The notes under the pieces were generated by a model. It was not told where the DNA came from, did no database searches, and was given only the letters and a program-made list of their open reading frames with translations. Below are positions 9,920 to 22,559 of a stretch of 64,000 nt of DNA, piece by piece. Position numbers and translations under genes: made by a program. The stretch is from Apiosordaria backusii (lineage: Eukaryota > Ascomycota > Sordariomycetes > Sordariales > Lasiosphaeriaceae): NCBI GenBank assembly GCA_030549205.1, contig JAUKTV010000001.1, forward strand, positions 4,278,001-4,342,000, read 5' to 3'. Position 1 is the first letter of the stretch; each line of letters opens with the position of its first letter.

Positions 9920-12900
9920 TGTCAATGTCCTGCCTTCTTCCCTCTTCTTTTTTATGAGCGCCTAGACCCTGTTGTGCTGACTGTGACTTCACTCCGCCGC
10001 CGCTTCCCCATGAGAGTGGTTCCGTCCAGATATCCTTTTCGCAAAACTCGACTAGAGGTGAAGGCGCATGGGGTAAGATTCGAAGGCGTACACGCGCGCA
10101 ATTGTCTCGGTTGTTGGAGGGAAAAAAATAAGTGTTTGGTCGATCACGATGGGTCAAGTGAGAGGTTTGCGGGTGTGATGTGTGACCACACCGGCTGTTG
10201 TTCCCCTTGTGAGGCACACAAACCGCGGGTGTGAGAGCCGAGAAATCGGACGGTATCAGAACTCGGCTGATGACAGCCACCGACGGATTCAAAGGATCGC
10301 AAAGTAAGTGCCGAACGGAGATCTTCAAGTTTAGAATAGGTGGCAACCAAAAATAACAAGAATGAAAAAAGCCGGTTGTCCCGCTGCGATGGATCGGAAA
10401 CGGTTCGAATGTTAAAAAGCCCCGATATCAAAGATTTGGTTCGACCACCTGCGCATGGTCAGATGTTAGATGAAAGGGGAGGGGGGGGGAGGAAACGAGA
10501 GACAATGAAGAAAGAGGGATAAGGCGGAAGGAAGGTGAATGAGGGGGGGTAAGGGAAAAAGGACAAAAAGCGTGCAGGCGAGACTGGCAGAAAGGAACGA
10601 GCAAGCGGGAGCTCAGCAGCGCACCTCGCGACAGACATCCAAAAGCCGAGAGAAGGGAAGGTAGGGGGGTGTCTTGATCTGGACTGGGCCAGTCGTCGAC
10701 GCTAGCGATATGCAGCAGAACCCACTGAGAATTCCCTGGCTCCTGGCTCCTGGGCTCTCTTCATCCGCTATTCCCCACAAACAGGTACCGCCGTGACGCT
10801 AGCCTGGGAAAGAGAGCAAACCAGCGGAATCGTTCCTGAGAATTTCTTCTCATCGATTTCTATCAGGCCATTCAGAAAGCTTAAGATAACCCCGCGTATA
10901 CCTAATCATGGATGAGAAGGATATCTCGGCAAACATATCACATACGGTATGTACCCGCGCCTCACACGTGCTGCTCTCGATCAGTGATATTTTGATCGGA
11001 CTCTGATGAGAGCCATCCATGCACGGTAACCACATCCGCCATCCGCCTGGCCCGGCCTGTGATGAACAGCCAGCGCGCAGTTCAGGTTGCGCTCAGGCCA
11101 ACCGAAACCAACCATTGGATTGGGACCTTGAGCACGGGCCCCTTCCAAGAACCAGGTGTTTGTTCAAAAGGGGGCAAACCCATGCCAGCGGTTCGGTATT
11201 CATGACTTTTTTTTTGTGTCCCGTCAAGTTATTGCTTTGTCTAGTTATCTAGTGTACATAGACAAATACTGGTAAGCATTATCACAAGAGAGCAAACATC
11301 ACCTCGCTTCGACCTCCAGCATAACCGCACTCTCAGCACTCATCACGGATAACAGCCACCCAGGAATAGAAATCGGGAATCACACGGCGCAAACCACCAG
11401 CTGCGGCTAGCTCAGCTCTATCATGGACTTGTCCTCTCATTTCTGAGCATCTTCTCAGACTCCCAAGACTCAAAGCCGATATTCCCACTCGAACCAATCT
11501 TTCGAGATGCCTTTTTTCTGTGAAATATGATTCGAGTTTTGACATCTCAATATCAGATCCAGTAAAAGATCATCATCCACCCCTCTCAACCCCGTAAAAA
11601 AACAGTTAAAAAACAACCCACGATCCGACAGCTCGGGCAGCACTTCCCTTCCGTCACCCTGACCCTCTCCACTCTCCTTCTTTTTCACCATTCCCAAAAC
11701 CACCCACGATCAGCATATCACCTTTTCCACCACCCGCTCTCACTTCCTCATGAAATCCGCAAGTTCTGATATGTTAATTCGCTTGCAATTGCCGTTGTAT
11801 CGTGGCTAAGAACACCCTCTTCTGCGCGCATTGTACCCGATCCAATGCTACGGGCCCTACAAGACACTACCTTAGCTCCCCAGTAGATGATCCACCTGGA
11901 CCTCTCTTTCAACCCAGCCCACCCCCTGAACTCGCATGTTAGCCTCGACACACGTCCTGGTTGTCGGTATCCAAACAAAACCTGCCACATCATCAAGCGC
12001 TCTGAAACAGATCTTCCTTCTTGCAGTAAACGAGATTTGCTTTCTTAGCTGTCCTTTTTCTTTGCTGTCCCGAGGGTTTGGTTCGCACAGGTCTGGGTCT
12101 GGGTCTGGGTCTGGGTCTCTTTACCCGCTCAAGCCTCTTTTTCATCACAACTGTGCAAAGGCAAAGACACAAAAACAAAACTGCAAATTTCACAACTCCC
12201 AAAGCCCATGAGAAAAAAAAGTCCAGTTGCCTCGCCACAATACAACCCTCCTCACACCCTACTATCACATCGGCATCCCAAAAACCGTTTTTATACATAG
12301 ATCAAACATTTCTTTTTCCTCCCACTCCCCCAGACCCTCAAAAGTTCCCAAAAGTGGATATCTCCCTCTTGCTTTGCCTGCCGCGATCACAATCACAATC
12401 ACCCTCCTCCCCTCGCCTCGGTTCCTCTCTGCGCTGTCATCACACTTAATCACAACTCGCCTCGCAGAACAGGACAGCTGACTCCACCACACCGCGCACA
12501 ATTAAACTTCTCATCCCCTCGTAGCGTGGGTTACAGTAGTGTATACGATAAAGTGGGACCTAATGTAGCTTACCAGCTCACCGGCTCCTGAGGTGGCTCC
12601 TGAGGTGGCTCCTGGGTGGTGGCTCCTGAGGTGACGGACGGATTGCTGTCCCATCGTCGGAAGCAAGGGCTCATCGCTGGCATCCACCTTCCCATCCCAT
12701 CCCATCGTCGGAAAGATTTAAACGAGCGCTTGGGCGTTTTTCATAGGTATGTCGATATGCTTACCGGAATATATACTAAAATCGTGTAACTGTGTAACTA
12801 CTTTATGCTCGAATTGTTCGAGATGTAATCACAAGCGCTTTCATGTCAAGATCTTACCTCTCACATGCTTACCACTCACGATACCATCTCGGAAAGGTAA

Positions 12901-13369
12901 GTAATGTATGTACCCATCTTCAACTCGGTTCAAAATTCCACGCAGATCTTGAAACATCAAGCACATAACCGCCCTACATAAACGACCGACTGCAACTCTT
13001 ACAAAGCACCTCAACAAGCATACTAAAAAGCACCTACTAGAACAGGTAATCACCTCGCTAAACTCCAAACCTCTGCACTATTCTCACGTGAAGAAAGAAT
13101 CATAGTCAATTGAGGGCAAAACCCCCCTCTAGGAAATCCTTTTAACCCTATCCTATTCCATACCAACCCTATTCCTCTTCTCATACTCCCAACTTCCGTC
13201 TGTCTGTCTCTTATTCTAATCATTATCCATATCTCTGTATTCATATCCCATCCCTTCCCTCTCCTCATTAAAAACCAAGCAGACTCATCCGTCTAAGCTC
13301 CTCGCTCGTATAAAACCCTCCCCCCTCCCTGCCTAACCCAGGTCCCTCCAACGGGCTCAAGCACGACAT
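9920..13369. other. Long intergenic region
   Basis: No convincing gene in 3.4 kb. It contains a GTCTGG hexamer run (about 12090-12118), CCT/CTC-rich pyrimidine stretches near 12300-12430 and 13140-13330, and a short repeat of TGAGGTGGCTCC at about 12591-12640. The right end probably includes the 3' untranslated region of the dehydratase gene and the left end the promoter and 5' leader of the methyltransferase gene. Confidence 0.5.
12088..12119. repeat. GTCTGG hexanucleotide microsatellite
   Basis: About five tandem copies of GTCTGG in intergenic DNA. No associated gene. Confidence 0.85.
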
Positions 13370-14861
13370 CTATGTCGCCACAACATGCCCATTCGTTCCA
13401 TTCCCTTCAGACTTCGTCTTTCTAACAATCTTCTCCGATTTCCCATCCCCGTGCTGGGGATGATCCGACACAGGCTCATGGTCGCTCATCACCTCCGTCC
13501 CCGTCACCACCGGGAAAGGACTCAGCACCTTGCTGATGTCTCCCCACCAGTGCTCCCCGAACCGGCGGTACCAATCCACCGTGATCCTGAGACCTTCCTC
13601 AAAGCTGGTCTTTTGGTCCCATCCGAGCTGGCGAAGCTTGGTGCCATCCACAGCGTAGCGATGGTCATTGAAGGGTCGGTCGTGAGTGTACTTGACCCAG
13701 CGAGTGAACTCCTCCGGTGTGCCATGCGGGATGCCCATCTCGTCCAGCAACTTGCCGCACAACGCGAGGTTGCTGATTTCGTCGTAGGATCCGACATTGT
13801 AGATTTGGCCAAGCTGACCCTTGTGGAGAATCGTGTCAAAGGCGTCCGCCGCATCGCCTGCGAATAGGTAGCGCCGTGTGGGTGAGCCGTCGCCGTGGAG
13901 CACCACTGGCTTGCCGCGGTTCAAGAGACAGGCAAATTTCGGAATAATCTCTGCTGGTTGTCAACATCTCACCAACTCCTACCATTTCCACCAGGGCGGG
14001 CACTCACTCTCCGGATACTGATGCGGGCCATAGACATTGTTACTCCGCACAATAATCACTGGCAGCTTGAAGCTCTTTTGGTAAGAGTGGACAAGCATCT
14101 CAGCGGCCGCTTTGCTGGCAGCGTAAGGGTTGGTCGGCGCCAGGATGCTCGTCTCCAACAGGTCGTCGTCGTCATCCTTAACTTCGCCATAGACCTCGTC
14201 GGTCGAGATGTGGATGAACCGCTTGATACCCACCTTCTTCGCGCTTTCCAACAGAACGTGGGTGCCGTATACGTTGGTATGCGTGAAGCCATACGAGTTG
14301 CCAAAGCTCAAATCGACATGTGATTGGGCCGCAAAATGGAAGATGGTGTCAATGTTGTACCGCTCGAGGCACCCGAGAACTTCGGACGGGTTTGTGATAT
14401 CGCCCTGGTGAAACGTGAAGTTCCGCCTGTCATTCAGGACTCGGGTGTTGTTGAGTGATGAGCAGTAATCCAGCTTGTCGAATGAAACAATGTTGTAGGC
14501 ATGTGGGTAGGTTAGTGTGAGATGACGGACAAGCCAACAGGCGCTGTGAGAAGCATCTTAGTCAGTCCCGATCCTACACTTTCTAGGGCAAACGATGCCG
14601 AGCCGGGTAACTTACATGAAGCCCGCGCCTCCCGTAATCATGATATTTTTGACATCTGGCAGCGGCTCAAATTTGGTGCTGCCCGTGAAGATGGGAGCCT
14701 CCTTCCAAATGCCATAGTCCTCGAAGAAGCTGTTATTTCGGCCAGGGGGGCGAAAAGCTGAGAGAACGCGGTGAGATGATGCTCACATATCAATTATTCA
14801 AGAGGAACATCCTACCATTGACTGACCCAGTGGGCGACACCGTCCCAGCCGCGATGGTCAT
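13370..14861 (-). CDS. NDP-glucose 4,6-dehydratase (RmlB-like)
   Basis: Exons 14861-14816, 14757-14616, 14543-14008 and 13950-13370 give 434 residues. All three introns have good sites (GTAGGA, GTAAGT and GTGAGT donors; CAG acceptors). It is an extended short-chain dehydrogenase: the NAD-binding motif TGGAGFI is at about 57-63, the Thr-Asp-Glu dehydratase triad at 177-179 (HISTDEVYGE) and the active-site YAASK (Tyr 203, Lys 207). NVYGPHQYPEK and PTRRYLFAGDAADAF match the dTDP/UDP-glucose dehydratase family. It should convert an NDP-glucose to the 4-keto-6-deoxy sugar, the first step towards rhamnose. In ascomycetes a separate epimerase/reductase completes the route, and none lies nearby. The N-terminal ~50 residues and the Ser/Lys-rich C-terminal ~40 extend beyond the bacterial core. 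Whether the sugar nucleotide is UDP or dTDP cannot be told here. Confidence 0.92.
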
Positions 14862-16784
14862 TGTTTCTAGGTTCGCGAGATATCGAGTTTATATGGCAAG
14901 ATGTAAATGCGGCGCGTGTCCGACAGGAGAGTGAGAATCGAGGTGAGTTGAGGCGGGCGGTTGGTCAAAAGATAGCAACCTGGAACGACCGGACCCTGGA
15001 GCAATACGATGTTGGTAAGTACGAGGAATGCAGCAAGATGATACCCATGTAGGAAACTGGGGCTGATCCTCCCTAGATATCTTTCCCGCCGAGAGTCACC
15101 GGCATTGACCACACATACGTACCTTACCCTTCCTCTTGTTTCATAGGAATTGTTGATGTTGGTGACATTGGCTTCGTCGAGGTCAAGAAAATAAGAAAAA
15201 AGCTGGTGTGCAGGAAGAAGGACCACACATGGCAGTGAGACGGAAGATCGGCCCAAACGGGCAAGGCCTGCGTTTTGCTGCGAAGGAAAGGGTGAGGATG
15301 AATGAGTTAACGGTATTGAGAACGCAGAAGCCACCTTGCTTCAGCTCTCGTCACCGTCTATCACTTCCGCGTCAGCAGCCAGGGCTTCAGCTCCTTCCAA
15401 ACACGAAGTAACCAACGACCAAACGAGGCTCCAAGGTTCCGTCGGGCGTCCACCCGCACTGGATTGGGCCTCACGTGGGCCTCAGAGCTGCTCTGTCTGG
15501 AAATGGCAATATGTTGGGCGGCGCTACCACACACGCCGCTTTCTCGGAAAAGCTGCGGTGTTCATGCCTCATCAGTCGTTCAGCCAGCCCTTTGCAGATG
15601 GTGCAACTGATGAGTGTTGGCCGTCTGATGTGCAAGGGCTCGTCCGTTTCTCGGCCCTGATGGAGAGAAGGTGACCTTGGGATTGGAAGGGCTGAGAACC
15701 TGGAAAGGGGCCCCTGCCTTGCCCCTCCACTGAACTGCCGCCCCCACTGAAACAAATGTGGGCCGAGTGATCAAGGCCGGGGGATCACTTTAGCGCGCAA
15801 ATCCACCATCCATCCACGATCAATTCCCATCTGATGATTGCTGAAGGCAACCGTTTTTATTCTCCAAAGTCCGTCGGGAAGTGTTGTTGGTTGCGTGGCA
15901 ATATGTTGGTTGGAGATTCACACTAATCGTATTCACCGTTTGGTTCTAGTCAGGAACAACTTGGAACACCATCTAAACCACGCATAACGGGAATACCCAC
16001 CACATGGCTGTCATCAGCTTCAAGAAACGCCATGCATATCTCTTCTCCAGTCTCAACGGCAGGGGGCGCCTCTCCGCATTTCCACCAGATGACGGATCTG
16101 AATTGAACCCTGGAGAAAAGGAAAAGATCAAAGATAGAAGGCTTCGCTAGCCCGAAACACCATCTGGAATGGCCTGCCGATTCTACAGCGCTATACGAGA
16201 TTTGTGCTGCAGATTTCAATAGTTTTGTGCCGACCCTGAATTCCAGCCGCATGAAAGCATGGAAAGGGTGCGTCCTCGGTTACCTAAGGTAGGGAGAGCG
16301 ACGCGCGGAAGGGTAGGATCAAGGCCAGCACCCCAACGCGGTGAGATGGCACCCGCTGTTGGAACTTGTGTGTCTGGGCCAGTGTGATATCGTGTCTGGG
16401 TCGGCTTATTTTTTCTGTATAGGGAGGATCGGCACGCCTCGCCTCGTCGAGGGGGGCTTATCTCCTTCCCAGGCTGCCAATCCAACATTGTCTCTCTCTT
16501 TGTCTGTTTTAGTGACGAAATGAGAATCTCACTCTTCAACTTCAACCCTTCAACCTCACTTCACGATTGCGTCTATGACTACGTCTCTACCTTCGTCCAA
16601 CTCGCGGGTGAGATCGACTTGATTGACGCTACTACAGAGCTCGGGACCCAATAGCAAGCGATACACTCATTGACGATACCACCTCACTACATAAGCTCAA
16701 CCTACACTATAGCTTTTTAAATTAATTAACTGTCCCTCCTCACCCCCGCGATTTGGAGAAACACGCCCGCAGCGAACCGCCGTC
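14862..16784. other. Divergent intergenic region
   Basis: About 1.9 kb between the divergent dehydratase and transporter genes. No gene is supported. It presumably contains both promoters. The short AT-rich AATTAATTAA motif near 16719 precedes the transporter start. Confidence 0.5.
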
Positions 16785-18110
16785 ATGGCTCCATCGACCG
16801 AACGCCGCGAGGGACGGGCCGGCTCCTTCTCATCCTCTTCGTCCGACACGGCGACGCACGTCGGGAACAGCACCGTCTTGGCACGAGTAGGCGATGAGGA
16901 AAAGCTCACCCCGCCAGAAGAGCTCGAGATTCACGAACTGGAAGAATACGGGGATCATACCGACAACAGCGAAGATGACGCCTTGCTCATGGAGAAAGAC
17001 AACGAGGAGGATGAACCCCCCAAACCGCAACCACCACCAGAACCGAAAAAGAGTTCATTTTGGTCATCACTCATATGGATGACAGTTAACACTCTGGCCA
17101 CCATCGGAATTGTAAATTCCCTCACTTCTTTCCCATATCATCCCCCCTATCAAACACTAACCACCACAAAAACAGGTCTTCACCAACAAAGCAATCTTCA
17201 CCGACCCCTCCCTCAAACTCGCCCAGCTCTCCTTCGCCTGCTTCCACTTCTTCATCACCTACCTAACCCTCTTCACCATCTCCCGCCCCCGTTTCGCATT
17301 TTTCGTCCCCCGTCGCGCATCCATTCGGGACATCCTCCCCTTATCAATCGCCATGTCCCTCAACGTCATCCTCCCAAACCTCTCCCTCGCCTTTTCCTCC
17401 GTGACCTTTTACCAGCTCGCGCGCATCCTCCTAACCCCAACAGTAGCACTAATGAACTACATCCTCTACCGCGCCACCCTCCCCCTCTGGGCCGTCCTCT
17501 CCCTCATCCCCGCCTGCGTTGGGGTAGGTATGGTCTCCTACTACGACTCCCTCCCCACCACCAACACCGCCATCAAAACCACCTCTTCCCTCGGGGTCAT
17601 CTTTGCGTTTCTGGGGATCTTCGCTTCGTCGCTGTACACAGTCTGGATCGCGTCCTATCACCGCAAACTGCAAATGTCGTCTATGCAGCTGCTGTTTAAC
17701 CAGGCCCCGCTGTCGGCGTTTATGCTGCTTTATGTCATCCCTTTTGTTGATACTTTTCCCGCGTCGTGGGGGGAGGTGAGCGTGAACAAGTGGTTGCTGA
17801 TTGGGATGAGCGGGTTGTACGCGAGCTTGATTAATATTTCGCAGTTTTTTATCATTGCGCAGACGGGGCCGGTGAGCTCGACGGTGGTGGGGCATGTCAA
17901 GACTTGCACTATTGTTGCGCTGGGGTGGGCTACCAGCGGGAGGGGGGTCGGGGATAGGAGTGTGGTTGGGGTGCTGGTGGCGCTGGGGGGGATTATTGCG
18001 TGAGTTTTTTGCACTTGGAACAAAAGTGGGAAAGAGATGATGCTGACTGAGGTGATGATAGGTACTCGATTGTTATGCTGAAGGAGAAGAGGAAGGCGGG
18101 GGGGAAGTGA
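16785..18110 (+). CDS. Triose-phosphate/nucleotide-sugar transporter family protein
   Basis: Exons 16785-17111, 17176-17999 and 18062-18110 encode 399 residues. The first ~90 residues are a hydrophilic acidic cytosolic tail rich in Ser, Glu and Pro. About ten membrane helices follow, starting near SSLIWMTVNTLATIGIVFTNK. The TPT family (old name DUF250) features are clear: VFTNKAIF in the first loop, LAQLSFACFHFF, LARILLTPTVALMNYI and the late GHVKTCTIVALGW, which matches the conserved lysine-threonine region of these transporters. The last exon adds a short Lys-rich tail (MLKEKRKAGGK) of the type used as an ER/Golgi retrieval signal. Golgi or ER transport of a nucleotide sugar or phosphorylated compound is likely, but the substrate cannot be named. 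It is convergent with the Rpf1 gene. Confidence 0.88.
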
Positions 18111-18518
18111 TTGTAGCATATGGTGGGTGGTTGCAAGGGGGCGTTATTGGGTATAGCTATGCCGTGAGCAAGGAAAACTCTGGGTTTGGGCGTTTTGGAT
18201 ATTCGGTTTTTCCTTTGTTACTGTTTTGGGATGGATGGAATCAATACCTCTTGGGCAAAACGCCAAATCGAATAGCATTGGCACTCAGAAGTGGTATGGG
18301 AATGGGCGGTGGTATACACCTTAGTCTTGATATCTAGGTCTTCTTCCACAGAGAGTTGGTTGGATATTTAACCCCTTTGCTCATTCATAACGGAGCAAAA
18401 TCTATGCGTTACATAGTACTCGTGTACAGACGATGACTACAAATAGAATCTCATTTTAAACAATCTCAACAATGGCCATTTATTACTAGGTATATGACCA
18501 CGGGTATCAATTCGCTCT
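18111..18518. other. Short convergent intergenic region
   Basis: Space between the 3' ends of the transporter and Rpf1 genes; presumably both 3' untranslated regions. Nothing else seen. Confidence 0.6.
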
Positions 18519-19849
18519 TTACAAGTTGAAGCGCGTGCGCTTCTTCTCCATCTTGGCCTTCCACTCCCACTTGAGCGCATCCTCGCCCTCGCTGCCCGCC
18601 CTGCCTATCCCCTTGTCGACTCTACGGAGCTTCAGCGTCATTCTCGGCCCAATCTCTTGCAGACCGGCGCGGATGCCCTGCATGCCCTCCATCTCCTTGC
18701 CCTCGGCCGTCACAACGTTCTTTTCCGTTGCCCTAGCTTCGCGGAAGACATAACGATGGCGGCGGAAAAAGATGTAGTCACGCTGATTGTGCAAGGTCAC
18801 GACTTGTCTGCCTTGCAACTCGGGCCTGACTGGGAAGAGGGTGTTCATCGACTTGGCGGCGAGGAGACCCAATGGTGTCTTGAAGTTGTTGAGGAGCAGC
18901 TCAGGGTAATGATTGGTGGCATTGCCGTGCCCCAGCAGAGACTTTCCTGGCAGGTAGTTGCGGATCGAGTACGTGAGGGTAGGGCCAGGGGCTGCGTCTT
19001 CGCTGTTCAAGTGGACAATGCTCATCTGGTGCGGGCGCTTCAGATCCTCATGAACCACAACAAGTGCTGTATAACCCCGGTCTACCATGTGTTAACATTC
19101 TGCTCTCAAAAAAAGTCGAAACAAAAGCACATACTCTTCGCAAACTTTGCAATCTCCCTAATGCTGTACTTGTGACCCCACCGGTGACCGCTGCGTCTGA
19201 TGTAGGTCGAGTTGGGGAAGATGGCGGCAATCTCCTCGGCTTCCTTGTGTATCGTCGCATTGAGCGAAGTTGTGACAAGAATCTGGGGCATCGGGGGAGG
19301 TTCGTCGCTGAAGAGGTGCTTGAATTGCAATGTGAGGGAATCTGGGGTCAGATCGAGGTTCGTTGACGTTGTCGAAGGGGCAATGCTCGGTTGTCTTTGC
19401 GCCCGCTTTCTCTGCAGTTTTTCCTCGCGTTCCTCCTCATCTTCCTCGTCGTCTTCGGAATCAGAGTCCAGCATACTGTCGGCATCATCGTCCTTCTCCT
19501 CTTCCTCGTCCTCCCCATCCTTCATAGCCGCATCCGCCTCAGCGGCAGCAGCTGCCTCAGCCTGTTCCATGCGACGGCGCTTCAGTGCCGCCAGATCAAC
19601 CTGCGCGCCCAGACTATCATCGTCGACGTCGTCCCACACTCTCTTCTTGTCAATGCTGGTAGGCTGGTTCTTCGCAAGTCGTTCCTCTCTCAATTCGGGG
19701 TTCTTGGCCTCCTCCCTCCGGCGGCGATGGCGCTCTTCGTGACGGGACTTGTTGGCTATCTTTTTGTTTTCGACGTACATCTGCTTGCGCCTCATCTTGT
19801 TGGCGGTCTTGAGGGACAATGAGGCCCCTCCTGAACGTGAGGACACCAT
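18519..19849 (-). CDS. RPF1: Ribosome biogenesis protein Rpf1 (Brix domain)
   Basis: Exons 19849-19135 and 19081-18519 (53-base intron, GTATGT donor) encode 425 residues. The N-terminus is strongly basic (NKMRRKQMYVENKKIANKSR), followed by a long acidic low-complexity stretch with poly-Ala and Asp/Glu runs (about 120-185). The Brix domain starts near PQILVTTSLNATIHKEAEEI and includes SIREIAKFAKNRGYTALVVV, PLGLLAAKSMNTLFP and VVTLHNQRDYIFFRRHRYVF. The tail is Lys/Arg-rich. Rpf1 acts in the nucleolus in assembly of the 60S subunit and 25S/5.8S rRNA processing. The order of charged N-terminus then Brix, and the RDYIFFRRHRYVF block, separate Rpf1 from other Brix proteins such as Rpf2, Brx1 and Imp4. 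It is divergent from the glycyl-tRNA synthetase gene, another translation gene, with 430 bases between the start codons. Confidence 0.93.
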
Positions 19850-20278
19850 CTTGGCGACGATATGTGGTGGCTGTTGAATTGGTTGTTCTTGTTGCGATTG
19901 CGATGCGGTGATGGTTAACGATTGGGGATCTCCAAAATTTTTAGGATGGCTGCAATCGATTGCTGATCCATGCACTCTGGGGACCCCAGCAGCGACTGAC
20001 AGGCAGCCCACAGGGTTCTCAATGGGCCCGTGCGTCAAAATGAGGGCAGGTATTTTGGAATAGCGGTTAATTGAATTTCCGGTGATCATACCCCTCCAGG
20101 GCTTCTGTCGCATCGTTTTCCAGTGGGGTTATCTCGCCGCAGAATGCATCCACCATGCCATGGCGGTGGTGCTGCCAGCCGTTTCCTGGGTTTCATCTAT
20201 CGGGTCTTGAAAAAAGAGGAGTAGAAAAACGACCACCGTGACTCACTGGTTGGGCGAGGCCACACTTGCAATTGGGGA
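19850..20278. promoter_or_regulatory. Shared divergent promoter region of RPF1 and GRS1
   Basis: 430 bases between the divergent start codons of two translation-related genes. No canonical TATA element stands out. Co-regulation through this space is plausible but is inference from layout. Confidence 0.45.
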
Positions 20279-22559
20279 ATGAAGCCTTTTCTACCCATCT
20301 TCCGCCGCCTGTCTTCACCACTTGCTGGCACACTCCACTCCAACTTAAACGCAAACAGACCCCGCGCTGTGATCCCGTTCCCTCGAGTTCTCCTGAGCCC
20401 GTCCAGGAACCTCTCAGCCTTTGCCTCGTCTACCCCGCGCCCTCGCTTCCAGTTACCCCAGACCAACAAAAAGAAGCCAGAAAAGATGTCGACAGATGCC
20501 ACCACCCTCAAGGGCCAGCCCCTCGACAGGGCCGCCCTCGAGTCCATGCTGAGGCGGCGTCTCTTCTACACTCCCTCGTTCGAAATCTATGGTGGTGTCT
20601 CTGGCCTCTACGACTATGGCCCGCCGGGCTGCGCTCTTCAGGCCAATGTCATTGACCTCTGGCGCAAGCACTTCATCTTGGAGGAGGACATGCTCGAGGT
20701 GGACTGCACTGTCTTGACCCCCCACGATGTCCTCAAGACCTCTGGCCACGTCGACAAGTTTGCCGACTGGATGTGCAAGGACCCTAAGAACGGCGAGATC
20801 CTCCGCGCGGACCACTTCGTCGAAGATATCCTTGAGCAAAGGCTAAAGGGCGACAAGGAGGCCCGTGGCTTGAAGGTGGAGGAGAAGGAAGAGACGGACA
20901 AGAAGAAGGCGGCAAAGAAGAAGAAGAACAAGGGCGGTGTTGAGGCTGTCAAGCTGGACGATGCTGTTGTCAAGGAGTATGAGGAGATTCTGGCTCAGAT
21001 CGACAACTACAATGGTGAACAATTGGGCGAGCTGATCAAGAAGCACGACCTCCGGAATCCCGCGACCGGCCAACAGCCCACACCTCCTGTGTCATTCAAC
21101 CTCATGTTCCAGACTTCAATTGGCCCCAGCAGCAACCTCCCCGGCTACCTTAGACCAGAGACGGCTCAGGGCCAGTTCCTCAACTTTGCCAAGCTCTTGG
21201 AGTTCAACACTGGCCAGATGCCTTTTGCGTCTGCCTCCATTGGCAAGTCTTACCGCAACGAAATCTCTCCCCGTGCCGGTCTTCTCCGAGTCCGCGAGTT
21301 TTTAATGGCCGAGATCGAGCATTTCGTTGACCCAGAAGGCCACAAGAAGCACGCCCGGTTCCACGAGGTGGCTGATGTTGAGCTTGCCTTCCTCGATCGT
21401 CACACTCAGCTCTCCGGCTCGACGGTTGTCAAGAGAAAGACTATTGGTCAGGCCGTCAAGGATGGCCTTGTTGACAACGAGACCCTGGGCTACTTCCTCG
21501 CCCGCATTCTCCTCTTCCTCAAGAAGATTGGTATTGACGAGAAGAAGATTCGTTTCCGCCAGCACATGGACAACGAGATGGCTCACTATGCCTGCGACTG
21601 CTGGGATGCTGAGCTTCACACCTCGGCTGGCTGGGTTGAGTGCGTTGGCTGTGCTGACCGCAGCGCTTATGACTTGTCTGTCCATGCCAAGAAGACTGGT
21701 GCGCCGCTCGTTGTGCGCCAGCGTCTGGAGGAGCCCATTACTATTGAGGAATGGGATATTGTGATCGATAGGAAGACCTTTGGTCCTTTCTACAAGAAGG
21801 ACGGCAAGACCATTGAGAATGCCCTTCTAGCCACTACTCAGGAGCAGCGTGGGAAGCTTGTCAAGGAGCTTGAGGAAACTGGCAAGGCGGTCGTTGACGT
21901 ACCTGGCGTTGGCGATGGCAAGGTTGAGGTCAGCGAGGACCTCTTGGCCATCAAGTGGGTGAAGCGCGTTGAAAACGTTCGGGAGTACACTCCCAACGTT
22001 ATCGAGCCTTCGTTCGGTATCGGCCGCATCCTGTACTCCCTCATGGAGCACAACTTCTGGACCAGAGCCAGCGACGGCGGTGATGAGGCTCGTGGTGTAA
22101 GTTTACTTTCTATTATTGATTTCTCTTCTCTCAGATGACTGGACTAACTTTGAAACTCAGGTTCTTTCCTTCCCTCCTGCGGTCGCTCCCACCAAGGTCC
22201 TCATCGTACCTCTCTCCTCCAACAAGGACTTCACCCCTGAGGTCCGCAAGTTCTCCCAGAAGCTCAGATCGGCCGGCGTGTCGAGTCGCATCGACGATTC
22301 GTCCGCCAGCATTGGCAAGCGCTACAGCAGAAACGACGAGCTGGGCACTCCCTTTGGTGTCACGGTTGATTTCCAGACCCTCAAGGACGGAACCGTCACC
22401 CTCCGAGAGCGTGACAGCACACGGCAAGTGCGTGCCGAGGAGGACAAGATCATTGCCGCCATCAAGGCGCTTGTTGAGGGCGCCAAGACATGGCAGGACG
22501 TTGAGAGCGAACTGCCATTGTTTGAGGGCCAGCAGGAGGTTGAGGTTACTGTCCGGTAA
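20279..22559 (+). CDS. GRS1: Glycyl-tRNA synthetase, mitochondrial and cytosolic forms
   Basis: Exons 20279-22096 and 22161-22559 (64-base intron, GTAAGT donor) encode 738 residues from the first ATG. The catalytic domain begins DRAALESMLRRRLFYTPSF and YGPPGCALQANV. Class II motif 2 is FRNEISPRAGLLRVREF (about 325-342), and motif 3 is IEPSFGIGRILY near 578. The C-terminal exon is the anticodon-binding domain. A Lys-rich insertion lies at about 195-225. The first ~68 residues are rich in Arg, Ser and Leu and poor in acidic residues, as expected of a mitochondrial presequence. A second in-frame ATG at 20485 (MSTDATTLKG) fits a cytosolic start, giving 670 residues. In yeast one GRS1 gene supplies both compartments; here two ATG codons could do so. 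Confidence 0.96.

Noticed and set aside
8451..9925. Start of the LaeA-like gene at 9925
   Set aside because: That position is a TTG. The first ATG in the frame is 9919.
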